Positions 26,052 through 36,106 of a stretch of 64,000 nt of DNA are shown here, piece after piece. Made by a program: the position numbers and the translations under genes. Origin of the DNA: Xenorhabdus beddingii. GTDB lineage: Bacteria; Pseudomonadota; Gammaproteobacteria; Enterobacterales; Enterobacteriaceae. How positions within the stretch are numbered: the first letter of the stretch is position 1; each line of letters starts with the position of its first letter. Location of the stretch: the NCBI RefSeq assembly GCF_002127545.1, contig NZ_MUBK01000003.1, positions 1 to 64,000 on the forward strand, read 5' to 3'. The notes below the pieces were generated by a model. It saw only the letters and a list, made by a program, of their open reading frames with translations. It was not told where the DNA came from and did no database searches.

Positions 26052-27713
26052 TTATTGCTTACGCGAAATTTCACCTTTCGGCTCATAATCAGAAGCCTTC
26101 AATGGAGAGTGTTTTTCAATATAGCCTTTCAACACTTCAGCATCGACAAACCCCGTATCAACGTAACCCGGTAAATTATCAACACGTGGATAACCATCTC
26201 CCCCAATCGCGTTGAAATTCAAGGTTGCCATACGATAAGTTTTATTTGGATCTAATGGCTTGCCACCAATTTTTACATCGCTGATATTTTTACCATTAAT
26301 CACGAAACTCACATTATAGAACTGCCCATAAGCACCGGAATCCTTTTCCATATTGGCAACCGCTGTCAAATAAGGCAAAACTTCACTACCTTTGAAGTCT
26401 ACATAAACCAGTTGATTAGCAAATGGATGTACTTTCAGGACATCTTTGTAAGTAATATTCCCTGATTCAATTGAATCACGAATTCCACCCCCACTCATCA
26501 CTGCAAAATCAGCGTCTGCTCGCTCCATTTGGGCAGCCAGCACAAGATGTGCCATATTAGTTTGCACGAAACGCACTTTACTGCGATCACCTTCTAATTT
26601 GCCATCTACCGAGCCTAACTGCACACTAAGTATCTGGTTGCCTTTGTCCTGATAAGGTGTCAACAGTTTAAGCATCTCTGGGTTTTGCGGGATTTCATGC
26701 GTATAGTAAACACGCTCCGTACTGCCATCTTCTTTGGTCACTTTTTTATTTAAGTTAATGGGAATCAATTGGTAATGAACCAGTTTGAATTCACCATTAC
26801 GGAATTGAAAATCAGCACGGCCAACGTATTTTCCCCATTCATGGGCCTGAACAATCCATGTGCCATTTTGACGATCTGGAGAGCAGGGGGTGCCCGGAAC
26901 ATAATCCACTTGTTTATAATTTTTATTCTCTGCGGACATACAGACCGGATTTTGTGAGTGACCGCCCACAATCATATCTAAATAACCCGTAGGTAAACTA
27001 CGCGCCATTTCAACATCTCCCGGCGCATTGGAACCATGATGACCATCGTCATAGTGCCCCATATGCGTTGCGGCAATAATCACATCCGGTTTTTCGTTCT
27101 TTTTCAGCTCATCAATCACTTTTTTGGCTTCGTCAGCAGGAACACGAAATTCAACATCGGGAAAATTAGCCGGGTTACCGACTTTCGCTGTGTCATCAGT
27201 GGTCAAACCAAGCACCGCAATTTTCACGCCCTGTTTATCAAACATGACATAAGGCTTAAACAAGCGCTTACCTGTACTGGTTTGGTAAATATTGGCAGAT
27301 AAAAACGGGAAGTTGGCCCATTTCTGCTGTTGGTACAATACATTCAAAGGCTTATCAAACTCATGGTTCCCCAAGGCCATCGCGTCATAGCCCACCAGAC
27401 TCATCCCCTTAAAATCCGGTTCGGCATCTTGCATGTCTGATTCCGGCACCCCCGTGTTAATGTCACCACCAGACAATAACAGTACGCTCCCCCCTTTCTT
27501 GGCAACTTCCTGACGAATGGCGTCTACTACCGTTTTTTGAGCCGCCAACCCATATTCATCATGATCGTTATGCCAGAAATGACCATGGTGATCGTTAGTA
27601 TGCAAAATGGTAATGTCATAAGTTTTATCTTGCTCCCAGGCATTGGCAATGAGTGGCGTCAACGACAGAGAAATAGCAAGAGCACATACTGACGCTTTAA
27701 ACGAAAATTTCAT
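26052..27713 (-). CDS. ushA: Periplasmic 5'-nucleotidase/UDP-sugar hydrolase
   Basis: 553 aa (E. coli 550). Signal peptide MKFSFKASVCALAISLSLTP with cleavage after IANA. N-terminal metallophosphoesterase domain with ILHTNDHHGHFW, GDINTG, GNHEFD and GGHSQ; C-terminal 5'-nucleotidase substrate domain with FAVMSGGGIRDSI and NFNAIGGDGYP. It degrades external nucleotides and UDP-sugars for salvage in the periplasm. Divergent from fsr across 292 bases in which no other gene is seen. Confidence 0.96.
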   Translation of the reverse strand: MKFSFKASVCALAISLSLTPLIANAWEQDKTYDITILHTNDHHGHFWHNDHDEYGLAAQKTVVDAIRQEVAKKGGSVLLLSGGDINTGVPESDMQDAEPDFKGMSLVGYDAMALGNHEFDKPLNVLYQQQKWANFPFLSANIYQTSTGKRLFKPYVMFDKQGVKIAVLGLTTDDTAKVGNPANFPDVEFRVPADEAKKVIDELKKNEKPDVIIAATHMGHYDDGHHGSNAPGDVEMARSLPTGYLDMIVGGHSQNPVCMSAENKNYKQVDYVPGTPCSPDRQNGTWIVQAHEWGKYVGRADFQFRNGEFKLVHYQLIPINLNKKVTKEDGSTERVYYTHEIPQNPEMLKLLTPYQDKGNQILSVQLGSVDGKLEGDRSKVRFVQTNMAHLVLAAQMERADADFAVMSGGGIRDSIESGNITYKDVLKVHPFANQLVYVDFKGSEVLPYLTAVANMEKDSGAYGQFYNVSFVINGKNISDVKIGGKPLDPNKTYRMATLNFNAIGGDGYPRVDNLPGYVDTGFVDAEVLKGYIEKHSPLKASDYEPKGEISRKQ

Positions 27714-28005
27714 GGGATATCTCCATGTTCTTTATGAGTTATACGACGGTGATGAGTAATATGAATATTGACAAACTATCCCCAAATGGGATGCGATGAT
27801 GGCACAATGGCGCGCTGCGTTATACCGCATTTTTCTGATCAGGATTGCATACTTGTGTCATTAAATAATGCCTTCTTTCACTTTTTTGAGATAGCTATCA
27901 AATTATACCGATATAAATAAAAATTTATTAGCCGCCTAAGATGTACTATGGTGTAAAAATCAAACAGAACTTACACCAACCTTCTGATATCTCCCTATAG
28001 GCGAC

Positions 28006-29241
28006 ATGAATAAGCGAATTAACATGAGTGAACAAAGCGATACAAAACCCTTGCCAGCCTCATCAACAAAAACACACAAGACGGTTTTTTCAATACTCGG
28101 AGCCATCAGTTTATCTCACTTGCTGAATGATATGATCCAATCGTTGATTCTGGCAATTTATCCCCTGCTACAATCGGAATTTACGCTAAGTTTCATTCAG
28201 GTTGGATTGATAACCCTGACCTATCAGGTAACCGCATCCCTTCTGCAACCCCTGATCGGCCTATATACCGATAAACATCCACAACCTTATTCCTTGCCTA
28301 TGGGTATGGGGTTTACCTTATCGGGGCTGCTTCTGCTGGCTTACGCAGAAAGTTTCCCGGTTATCTTGGTGGCTGCTGCATTAGTCGGAACCGGTTCGTC
28401 AGTTTTCCATCCGGAATCGTCACGAGTCGCAAGAATGGCATCCGGCGGACGCCACGGGCTGGCTCAGTCTTTATTTCAGGTAGGGGGAAATTTAGGCAGT
28501 TCTCTTGGGCCTCTGCTCGCCGCTATTTTTATTGCGCCTTACGGCAAGGGAAATGTTGGGTGGTTTTCTCTGGCAGCACTGCTTGCCATCGTGATCTTAT
28601 TGCAAGTCAGCCAATGGTATAAAATGCAACACAGAACGGCCGTTCCCCAATCCGCGCACCGTGTTTCTCTGCCTGCCTTATCCAGAAAAACCGTGATACG
28701 TTCTTTTGCCATTCTTCTGATACTGATTTTTTCAAAATATTTTTATCTCACCAGCATCAGCAGCTATTACACCTTTTACTTGATCCAAAAATTCGGTATA
28801 TCAATACAAAACGCCCAAATCCATCTGTTTGTCTTTTTATTCTCCGTAGCAGCAGGCACCATGATTGGAGGTCCTGTTGGAGATAAAATAGGCCGGAAAT
28901 ATGTTATATGGGGCTCCATTCTCGGCGTTGCGCCTTTCACTCTGGCGCTCCCTTATGTATCCCTATTCTGGACGGGCATACTGACGGTCATCATTGGCAT
29001 AATATTGGCATCCGCATTTTCTGCTATCTTGGTTTATGCCCAAGAACTCGTTCCCGGTAAAACCGGCATGATCGCGGGTTTGTTCTTTGGTCTCGCATTT
29101 GGTATGGGGGGCATTGGAGCGGCAATTCTCGGCTATGTTGCGGATAAAACCAGCATTGAATTGGTTTACAAAATTTGTGCTTTCTTACCACTTCTTGGTA
29201 TTTTCACCCTGTTACTGCCAAATATAGAAAAGAAAACATAA
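28006..29241 (+). CDS. fsr: MFS efflux pump Fsr (fosmidomycin resistance-type)
   Basis: 411 aa (E. coli Fsr 406). Twelve membrane segments; recognisable blocks GAISLSHLLNDMIQSLILAI, VGTGSSVFHPESSRVARMAS, GPVGDKIGRKYVIWGSILGV and ILVYAQELVPG. The first ATG (28006) has AGGCGAC upstream; a second ATG at 28024 aligns better with the E. coli start (MSEQ), so the first six residues are uncertain. Confers fosmidomycin resistance when overproduced in E. coli; natural substrate unknown. Confidence 0.94.
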   Translation: MNKRINMSEQSDTKPLPASSTKTHKTVFSILGAISLSHLLNDMIQSLILAIYPLLQSEFTLSFIQVGLITLTYQVTASLLQPLIGLYTDKHPQPYSLPMGMGFTLSGLLLLAYAESFPVILVAAALVGTGSSVFHPESSRVARMASGGRHGLAQSLFQVGGNLGSSLGPLLAAIFIAPYGKGNVGWFSLAALLAIVILLQVSQWYKMQHRTAVPQSAHRVSLPALSRKTVIRSFAILLILIFSKYFYLTSISSYYTFYLIQKFGISIQNAQIHLFVFLFSVAAGTMIGGPVGDKIGRKYVIWGSILGVAPFTLALPYVSLFWTGILTVIIGIILASAFSAILVYAQELVPGKTGMIAGLFFGLAFGMGGIGAAILGYVADKTSIELVYKICAFLPLLGIFTLLLPNIEKKT

Positions 29242-29479
29242 AAAAACTGTAAATTCATTATGATAATGTAATGGCATTCACATTATCCCACTTTGTAAAC
29301 AAGCGTAAATAATGACAAAATCCACATAAATTCACATTAAAATAGTAATTATGTAGATTACCCTTGTTTTTACCACTCTGTATATTTTTTATCAAGTTCA
29401 TCTTTGATTACTTATAAAATATATTATTACCTACCTAACCAGACAATTTATTATATTCTTTACCCCAAAAGGAGACTTG

Positions 29480-31195
29480 ATGGCGCATTCGACACCTCTT
29501 ATCACGACCATTGTTGGCGGTTTTGTTCTCGCCTATCTGCTTGGCATGCTTGCGCAGCGCCTAAAAATCTCACCTCTGGTAGGATATCTGGTAGCCGGTG
29601 TACTGGCGGGACCTTTTACACCCGGCTTTGTTGCCGATACTTCCCTGGCTCCAGAACTTTCAGAAATTGGCGTGATCTTACTGATGTTTGGTGTCGGTCT
29701 GCATTTTTCACTTAAAGACTTGTTAGCCGTCAAATCCATTGCCATTCCTGGTGCCATTGCCCAGATTGCCGTTGCAACCTTACTGGGAGTAGGATTATCC
29801 GCTTTACTCGGATGGGGGCTGTTCAGTGGTATTGTATTTGGCCTCTGTCTCTCCACTGCCAGCACCGTCGTACTGCTCAGGTCACTAGAAGAACGGCAGC
29901 TCATTGATAGCCAAAGAGGGCAAATTGCCATTGGCTGGCTGATTGTTGAAGATTTAGCCATGGTACTGGCGCTGGTATTACTCCCCGCAGCAGCAGGTAT
30001 TCTGAATAACCAAGATGCCAACATTGCTCAATTGCTGCTTAAACTGGCCATCACCATTGGCAAAGTGATTGTCTTTATTTTATTGATGGTTTTCGTCGGC
30101 AGAAGAGTTATCCCCTGGTTACTGGCGAAGACAGCGGGTACAGGCTCCCGTGAGTTATTTACACTGGCGGTACTGGCTATTGCATTAGGTGTTGCTTACG
30201 GTGCAGTCACCCTATTTGATGCGTCATTTGCTCTTGGGGCATTCTTTGCCGGTATGGTACTGAATGAGTCCGAATTGAGCCACAGGGCAGCACAAGATAC
30301 GTTACCGCTCAGGGATGCGTTCGCGGTTCTTTTCTTTGTCTCCGTTGGTATGTTGTTTGACCCCATGGTTCTGTTCCAGCAGCCCCTCGCGATCCTGGGA
30401 ACGCTTACCATTATTATTATTGGCAAATCATTGGCCGCCATGTTGTTGGTCAGGATGTTTGGTCATTCACGACGTACTGCTTTGACCATCTCTGTCAGTC
30501 TCGCTCAAATCGGTGAGTTTGCCTTTATTCTGGCTGGCCTTGGGGTCACACTGGGGTTGTTGGATGGGGAAGCCCGTAGCCTTGTCTTGGCGGGAGCCAT
30601 CATTTCCATCATGTTGAATCCTATTCTATTCAGTTTGCTGGATCGTTATCTGGAAAAAACAGAAACCATTGAAGAGCAATTACTCGAAGAAACACTGGAA
30701 GAAGAGACCCAGATCCCCGTTGATATTTGCGGCCACGCCATCATCGTAGGTTATGGTCGGGTCGGGCGTCAGCTTTCCCAACGCTTACAAGAAAAAAATT
30801 TTCCAATCGTGGTTATTGAAGATACACGATCCCGGTTTGAAGAATTGGGGGAAATAGGCATCAGTGCCGTCATGGGCAACGCAGCCAATAAAGATATTAT
30901 GGCTCTGGCAAGGCTCGATTGCGCCTGTACCTTATTCCTGACGATCCCCAATGTCTACGAAGCCGGTGAAATTGTTGCTAATACCCGAGAAATTCGGCCA
31001 GATATCAATATCATTGTACGCGCCCACTATGATGATGAAGTCGCTTATATTACAGAGCGTGGCACTGACCATATCATTATTGGCGAGCATGAAATAGCGC
31101 GGGCGATGGCTGATGCACTTTCTGGATATGAGGTGAGTTGCCCGATAGCGCCACCGCCATCACTTTCACCAGCAGCCCCATCGTCAACAGCGTAA
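29480..31195 (+). CDS. ybaL: Monovalent cation:proton antiporter-2 family protein YbaL
   Basis: 571 aa. N-terminal Na+/H+ exchanger-like membrane domain with about 12 helices (1-385), then a Glu-rich linker (EEQLLEETLEEETQ) and an RCK/TrkA-N domain with the NAD-binding glycine motif GYGRVGRQL. KefB/KefC-like but without a recognised KefF/G partner nearby. The ATG at 29480 follows GGAG by six bases; a TTG one codon earlier is less likely. The 235 bases upstream are A+T-rich with no gene. Convergent with gsk. Confidence 0.94.
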   Translation: MAHSTPLITTIVGGFVLAYLLGMLAQRLKISPLVGYLVAGVLAGPFTPGFVADTSLAPELSEIGVILLMFGVGLHFSLKDLLAVKSIAIPGAIAQIAVATLLGVGLSALLGWGLFSGIVFGLCLSTASTVVLLRSLEERQLIDSQRGQIAIGWLIVEDLAMVLALVLLPAAAGILNNQDANIAQLLLKLAITIGKVIVFILLMVFVGRRVIPWLLAKTAGTGSRELFTLAVLAIALGVAYGAVTLFDASFALGAFFAGMVLNESELSHRAAQDTLPLRDAFAVLFFVSVGMLFDPMVLFQQPLAILGTLTIIIIGKSLAAMLLVRMFGHSRRTALTISVSLAQIGEFAFILAGLGVTLGLLDGEARSLVLAGAIISIMLNPILFSLLDRYLEKTETIEEQLLEETLEEETQIPVDICGHAIIVGYGRVGRQLSQRLQEKNFPIVVIEDTRSRFEELGEIGISAVMGNAANKDIMALARLDCACTLFLTIPNVYEAGEIVANTREIRPDINIIVRAHYDDEVAYITERGTDHIIIGEHEIARAMADALSGYEVSCPIAPPPSLSPAAPSSTA

Positions 31196-31210
31196 TTTTC
31201 TGCTGTACAA

Positions 31211-31238
31211 GGAATATCCCCTAATCCGGGGATATTCC
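31211..31238. terminator. Terminator between convergent ybaL and gsk
   Basis: Perfect 11-bp stem GGAATATCCCC (31211-31221) with GGGGATATTCC (31228-31238), 6-base loop, between the two stops. T-runs are weak on both strands. Confidence 0.7.
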
Positions 31239-31250
31239 AAATTTCCGGCA

Positions 31251-32561
31251 TCAACGTTCCCAGTAAGACTCTTCCAAACTATCTTCTCTTTCTGGCAATC
31301 CCCGTGTCAGGCGGGGAGCATGTTGGCTCAATACCTGATAACTCACTCTATTCGCGTACTTACATACCTGAGCCAAAGAAGAGTAAGTTAAATAAGAGCG
31401 CATATGTTTGCTGGAATTAGGCACATTCATGCGGTGATAACTGTTGGCAGTAATATCATGCAGCAACGCAGATAATGCGCCATCGCCTGCCCCATTGGTA
31501 TTCATGATCTTTTCAGGTCCCCCCATATAAGGTTCAATATGGGAATAGACGCGCATTGGATCCCGGCAATCCATTTTACGCATCGCACGACTGAATTCAT
31601 AACGGTTAAATTCGGCAATCGCACCGGGCAATAAAGGATGGGATGTTTGACGTTTGTATTCTTCTTCAGAATAACCTGCCATATATAACCCGGCAGGCCC
31701 TGCGGTACACAACACCAAATCCACCCAGTCGAGAGCCTTGTCTGCCGCCAACAAAGGATCACTGAAACCTGTCAGCTCAAAGGCTTCGTCTTCATTCATT
31801 GCGACCACTGAAACATTTTCAGCCAGAAAGTCACGCCACCACTGAGGATCATCAGCAATGACATATTTTGTTCCCAATGTCAGCACAACCGGTACATTGT
31901 GTTTCTTCGCATATTCGATGGCTTTCATTGTTGCTTCTGGCATGGGTTCACCCGATTTACAACGTACCAGATACGCGGTAATCACTAATGCAGAGGCTTC
32001 CGCAATAATATGTTCAGGGATGCTTTCTGGGCGAAGCTGATTCATTAAACCTGGGCTGATAGCAAAAGTTCTTTCGCCATTTTCCGTCACCAAAGTAAAA
32101 CAGCGACCAATTGGGCCATCAACGCCTTGTAAATGGTTCAAATCCATACGGCTGGATGTATTGCAAAGATAGCAATATGCGTAACTGCCTATTTGGATAT
32201 TATTGCACATGGCACCAAGCAACACAGATTTGTCATCGGCCAAAACAGAATAATTATGCAAGGTATTGCCAATGGTACCGCCCGCAAACTCATGGCTGAT
32301 CAGATTGTTATCTGTCAGTTCTTTATAGAGTTCTTCAGCAACATCATCTTCAATCACTAACGAGTGTCCCTGGCTCAAGTTATAACGCTGGATAAAACTT
32401 TCATCGACCTTGGCTTCAATGTCTACCAATGTTTGGTCAATACCCACGATGTAGGCTCGATTATTTTCAGTATCCATCATCTCTTTAATGGGCTGGAGCA
32501 GAGGATCTCTTAAACTGACAGGAAAATAGTGTTTTGATTTACGCTTACCAGGGAATTTCAT
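31251..32561 (-). CDS. gsk: Inosine/guanosine kinase
   Basis: 436 aa (E. coli 434). Ribokinase/PfkB-family kinase phosphorylating guanosine and inosine for purine salvage. Visible: VVGIDQTLVDIEAKVD-like N-terminus (IVGIDQTLVD here), FAGGTIGNTLHNYSV, substrate region, and the PfkB anion-hole signature NTNGAGDGALSALL with the catalytic Asp. Upstream, a 16-bp tandem repeat array and hairpins separate it from wzz. Confidence 0.96.
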   Translation of the reverse strand: MKFPGKRKSKHYFPVSLRDPLLQPIKEMMDTENNRAYIVGIDQTLVDIEAKVDESFIQRYNLSQGHSLVIEDDVAEELYKELTDNNLISHEFAGGTIGNTLHNYSVLADDKSVLLGAMCNNIQIGSYAYCYLCNTSSRMDLNHLQGVDGPIGRCFTLVTENGERTFAISPGLMNQLRPESIPEHIIAEASALVITAYLVRCKSGEPMPEATMKAIEYAKKHNVPVVLTLGTKYVIADDPQWWRDFLAENVSVVAMNEDEAFELTGFSDPLLAADKALDWVDLVLCTAGPAGLYMAGYSEEEYKRQTSHPLLPGAIAEFNRYEFSRAMRKMDCRDPMRVYSHIEPYMGGPEKIMNTNGAGDGALSALLHDITANSYHRMNVPNSSKHMRSYLTYSSLAQVCKYANRVSYQVLSQHAPRLTRGLPEREDSLEESYWER

Positions 32562-32603
32562 AATTAATTGCTGTTATAGAGCCAAAATATGCTGCATATT
32601 AGC

Positions 32604-32683
32604 ACAATATGGTGTAGCCACAATATGGTGTGGTTACAATATGGTGTAGTTACAATATATTATAGTTACAATATGGTGTAACA
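32604..32683. repeat. 16-bp tandem repeat, five copies, upstream of gsk
   Basis: Units ACAATATGGTGTAGCC (32604), ACAATATGGTGTGGTT (32620), ACAATATGGTGTAGTT (32636), ACAATATATTATAGTT (32652) and ACAATATGGTGTAACA (32668). The array lies about 43-122 bases before the gsk start, within its likely promoter region. Confidence 0.93.
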
Positions 32684-32721
32684 CAGATAGCCCCTGTTGC
32701 AATAACAGGGGCTATCTGTGT
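32681..32721. terminator. 18-bp perfect hairpin after wzz
   Basis: Arms ACACAGATAGCCCCTGTT (32681-32698) and AACAGGGGCTATCTGTGT (32704-32721), perfectly complementary, with loop GCAAT. It lies between the wzz stop and gsk and may terminate wzz, but no T-run follows. The unusual length and perfection suggest a repeat element rather than a simple terminator. Confidence 0.6.
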
Positions 32722-32725
32722 GGTC

Positions 32726-32772
32726 TTTCAGGTTGCAGCTTTGTTGGCGGTGCCCAGTGCTGCAACCTGAAA
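32726..32772. repeat. Intergenic palindromic element (copy 1, short form)
   Basis: Perfect 14-bp arms TTTCAGGTTGCAGC (32726-32739) and GCTGCAACCTGAAA (32759-32772). The left part GTCTTTCAGGTTGC..TTTGTTGGC resembles the elements at 35177 and 62791, so it appears to belong to the same dispersed family. Confidence 0.7.
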
Positions 32773-32792
32773 TTTATTGAATATCGATAATG

Positions 32793-33896
32793 TTATGCTG
32801 CTTTTTTCTGGCGACTACGGACCATGTGGCCCAGCAGAACAAACATCACAGACAGAATAAATCCGATAAAACCCGCACCAATCAAAATTAACAGGCGCTT
32901 AGGTGAGTCTTTTGACGTGGGTTCATAAGGTTCCTGCATAAACTTGAAGGGCACAAAATCAATTTTATCCACATTCACTTTTTGCAGATTTTTAATATAT
33001 AGCTGACGGTTACGCAGATCGGCATCAATTCTGGTTGGATCAACAATTTCTTCGGTAATTTGCAGCTTACGTTGCAACGCATCAGAACCCAGTGCAATCG
33101 AATAATCCGGGTCATCCTTGATCATCGCACCGCCATTTGATACAGGTCTTTTAACGCCGGCGGAGTTAGCAATAGAAATTGCATACTTCAATCGCTCAAT
33201 ATCCACACTGCGCATATTGGCAATCCGTTCCAAATCAATGGCATAAAGTTTCTGCGAATATTCCAGTTTCTGATGAACCATATCATTCAGTTCATCCTTC
33301 ATTTGATCACGTACCACGGAAGAAACGTATCTGATATAGCCAGTTAACAGATTGTAGGCATTTTTCGAATTGTCCGCACTGAAAGAAAGTGTGGTTTCAT
33401 CAACGTCATCATCTTTCTTAGGCAAAGACGCGGAGATATTTTTATTAACCACTTGCTCGATCAGTTTCCTTTTGTCCTGAGCAGAAAGGTCATGATTCTT
33501 AGCAAGCAACTCCTTAAAATAATCGGTATTGACCAAATACTCCTCACGTAAGACACGTGAATTATAGTTTTCAATAAAACGATTATACAGCGATTCCTCT
33601 GTCATTTTCGGTTCAAGATTCAGAACGTGCAAATTTGTTAATGCATTGTTTAATGGCTGGAATTCTTCCAACCCCGGTTTAACCACCACGGCTGTACTGG
33701 TCCATTTCTGTGGCAGGAATGATGCAACACCGAAACCAACAACGGCAAAAATAAATGATATTGCAATGATCAGATATTTTGATTGGAAGAGTACAGTGAA
33801 TAATTCAAACAGATCAATTTCATCTTCTTGTGCCGGATGATAATAGTTTGAATTCTCTTCATAAAAATCGGGATGTTTAACAGGTTTATTACTCAT
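32793..33896 (-). CDS. wzz: Polysaccharide chain-length determinant Wzz
   Basis: 367 aa from the ATG at 33896 (MSNKPVK); a TTG start five codons earlier is possible. Polysaccharide co-polymerase topology: cytoplasmic N-terminus (DEIDLFELFTVLFQSKYLI), membrane helix about 44-65, a large periplasmic helical domain (about 66-330) and a C-terminal helix LLILIGAGFIGFILSVMFVL followed by basic residues. Sets O-antigen modal chain length with Wzy. It sits alone between hemH and gsk, the position of the entire O-antigen cluster in Yersinia, with no other sugar-synthesis gene in the window. Confidence 0.92.
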   Translation of the reverse strand: MSNKPVKHPDFYEENSNYYHPAQEDEIDLFELFTVLFQSKYLIIAISFIFAVVGFGVASFLPQKWTSTAVVVKPGLEEFQPLNNALTNLHVLNLEPKMTEESLYNRFIENYNSRVLREEYLVNTDYFKELLAKNHDLSAQDKRKLIEQVVNKNISASLPKKDDDVDETTLSFSADNSKNAYNLLTGYIRYVSSVVRDQMKDELNDMVHQKLEYSQKLYAIDLERIANMRSVDIERLKYAISIANSAGVKRPVSNGGAMIKDDPDYSIALGSDALQRKLQITEEIVDPTRIDADLRNRQLYIKNLQKVNVDKIDFVPFKFMQEPYEPTSKDSPKRLLILIGAGFIGFILSVMFVLLGHMVRSRQKKAA

Positions 33897-33940
33897 TATC
33901 TCTATGTCCAATCCAAATAATTTTGCTTTTCATTAATGAT

Positions 33941-33956
33941 ATGCAAGCGTTTTCTC
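33941..33956. promoter_or_regulatory. PurR-like site upstream of wzz
   Basis: ATGCAAGCGTTTTCTC matches the PurR consensus (ANGCAANCGNTTNCNT) at every defined base except the last. It lies 45 bases before the wzz start. Function here is unproven; gsk, two genes on, is a purine-salvage gene. Confidence 0.4.
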
Positions 33957-34061
33957 CTGCTCACAGAACTCATTGCTTAAAAAACATCCTTGAAACTCAT
34001 GCAACTCTCTATGCTTGTTACTCATCGTGTTAGATAATCCCCCATAACAAGCCGTTGCAAT

Positions 34062-35027
34062 TTACTGAATGATATTCTTTACCAAATTTTCGAGCAACGA
34101 AATATGGGGCTCATTATCATTAAGTGCAGAGATATATTCAAACTTTTTTCCCCCCGCATTCAAAAAGATAGTCTTATTCTGTTGCTTAATTTCTTCCAAT
34201 GTTTCCAAACAATCTGCTGAGAATCCCGGACACACCACTTGAACATGCTCCACACCCTGATCGGGTAATGACGCCATTGTTTTGTCTGTATAGGGTGATA
34301 ACCACGGTAAACGACCAAAACGAGACTGATATGTCATGATGATCTTATCTGCCGGATAATCCAGTGCCTGAGCCAATAATTGAGTGGTCGCCTTACAATC
34401 CCGCGGATAGACATCCCCCATCGTTGCCAGACGTTCAGGAATACCGTGATAAGAAAAGATCAAACGATCCGGATGTCCATGTTTTGCAAAACTCTGTTCA
34501 ATGGTTTCCCTTAACGCCGCAATATAAGCCGGATGTGTGGCATAACTACGGATAAAATGCAGAGTAGGAATGGTACGATATCCCTGCAATATCTTACTGA
34601 TGCTATCAAACACTGCCGCTGAAGTCGTACTGGAGTACTGAGGATAAAGTGGCAATATAATCAAATCATCAATATCTTTTTGCAATAAACTATCGACAGC
34701 CTGAGACAAAGAAGGTGAGCCGTAAGTCATGCCTAAAACAACAGGAATATTTGCCAACTTCTCATTCAACAACGTCTGCTGACGACGGCCGTAAACCAGC
34801 AAGGGAGAACCCTCTTCCATCCAGATTTCCTGATAAAGCCCGGCAACACGGTAAGAACGGAAAGGAAGAATAAAGCCGTACAATATCGGCTTCCAAATCA
34901 ACGGAGGAATATCGACCACCCTCCTGTCACTCAGAAACTGCGCCAGATAACGTCTGATCGCTGCGGGTGTCGGTGCGTCAGGTGTACCAAGATTAACCAA
35001 TACCACCCCATACTTCTTGCTACTCAT
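34062..35027 (-). CDS. hemH: Ferrochelatase
   Basis: 321 aa (E. coli 320). Inserts Fe2+ into protoporphyrin IX, the last step of protoheme synthesis, at the inner membrane. The catalytic His194 is in [10 protein letters not shown] and the conserved Glu275 in CLETLEEI; N-terminal [15 protein letters not shown] is the family signature. Downstream of adk on the same strand, with an intergenic palindromic element between them; wzz follows. Confidence 0.96.
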   Translation of the reverse strand: MSSKKYGVVLVNLGTPDAPTPAAIRRYLAQFLSDRRVVDIPPLIWKPILYGFILPFRSYRVAGLYQEIWMEEGSPLLVYGRRQQTLLNEKLANIPVVLGMTYGSPSLSQAVDSLLQKDIDDLIILPLYPQYSSTTSAAVFDSISKILQGYRTIPTLHFIRSYATHPAYIAALRETIEQSFAKHGHPDRLIFSYHGIPERLATMGDVYPRDCKATTQLLAQALDYPADKIIMTYQSRFGRLPWLSPYTDKTMASLPDQGVEHVQVVCPGFSADCLETLEEIKQQNKTIFLNAGGKKFEYISALNDNEPHISLLENLVKNIIQ

Positions 35028-35176
35028 TACTCAGTACTCCATTTTACTGACTGACAATCTAGTATAAAACATGAGTTATAGTCACATATAACATTTCATG
35101 GAGTGAATTTCTCATAGAGTGCGGTAGAGTGCAAAAAAGTCAGGCGGTATCAATACCGCCTGTTTTAACCATTCAG

Positions 35177-35276
35177 GTATACCCGTCATACTTCAAGTTG
35201 CCTCTTTGTTAGCTATGCTCCCGGGGATGAGTTCCCTTGCCGCCGCGATGCAACTCGAATTATTTTGGGCATATAC
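35177..35276. repeat. Intergenic palindromic repeat, about 100 bp (copy 2)
   Basis: Imperfect terminal inverted repeats: GTATACCCGTCATACTTCAA followed by GTTGC at the left end, and a right end whose complement reads GTATATGCCC ... TTCGAGTTGC. This layout (CCCGTCATACTTCAAGTTGC to GCAACTCGAATTATTTTGGG) is a widespread intergenic repeat in Yersinia, Serratia, Photorhabdus and Xenorhabdus. It sits between adk and hemH. No coding potential. Confidence 0.8.
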
Positions 35277-35282
35277 GCTAAA

Positions 35283-35999
<717 letters not shown>

Positions 36000-36050
36000 C
36001 TATGGCTCAAGAAAACAGGTAAACGTTTTCGCATTATCCACAAAAAAAAT

Positions 36051-36090
36051 AAACCACGCTTCATTTTTCATTGAAGCGTGGTTTTTTTAT
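36051..36090. terminator. Terminator of htpG (bidirectional form)
   Basis: 13-bp arms AAACCACGCTTCA (36051-36063) and TGAAGCGTGGTTT (36072-36084), 8-base loop. On the minus strand the stem is followed by a run of eight T after a short gap; on the plus strand by TTTT. It begins 17 bases after the htpG stop. Confidence 0.88.
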
Positions 36091-36106
36091 CATAATCTCA
36101 GTGAGA

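Noticed and set aside
33897..34061. Possible JUMPstart/ops element before wzz
   Set aside because: Searched by eye for GGCGGTAG and the JUMPstart core on both strands; none found.
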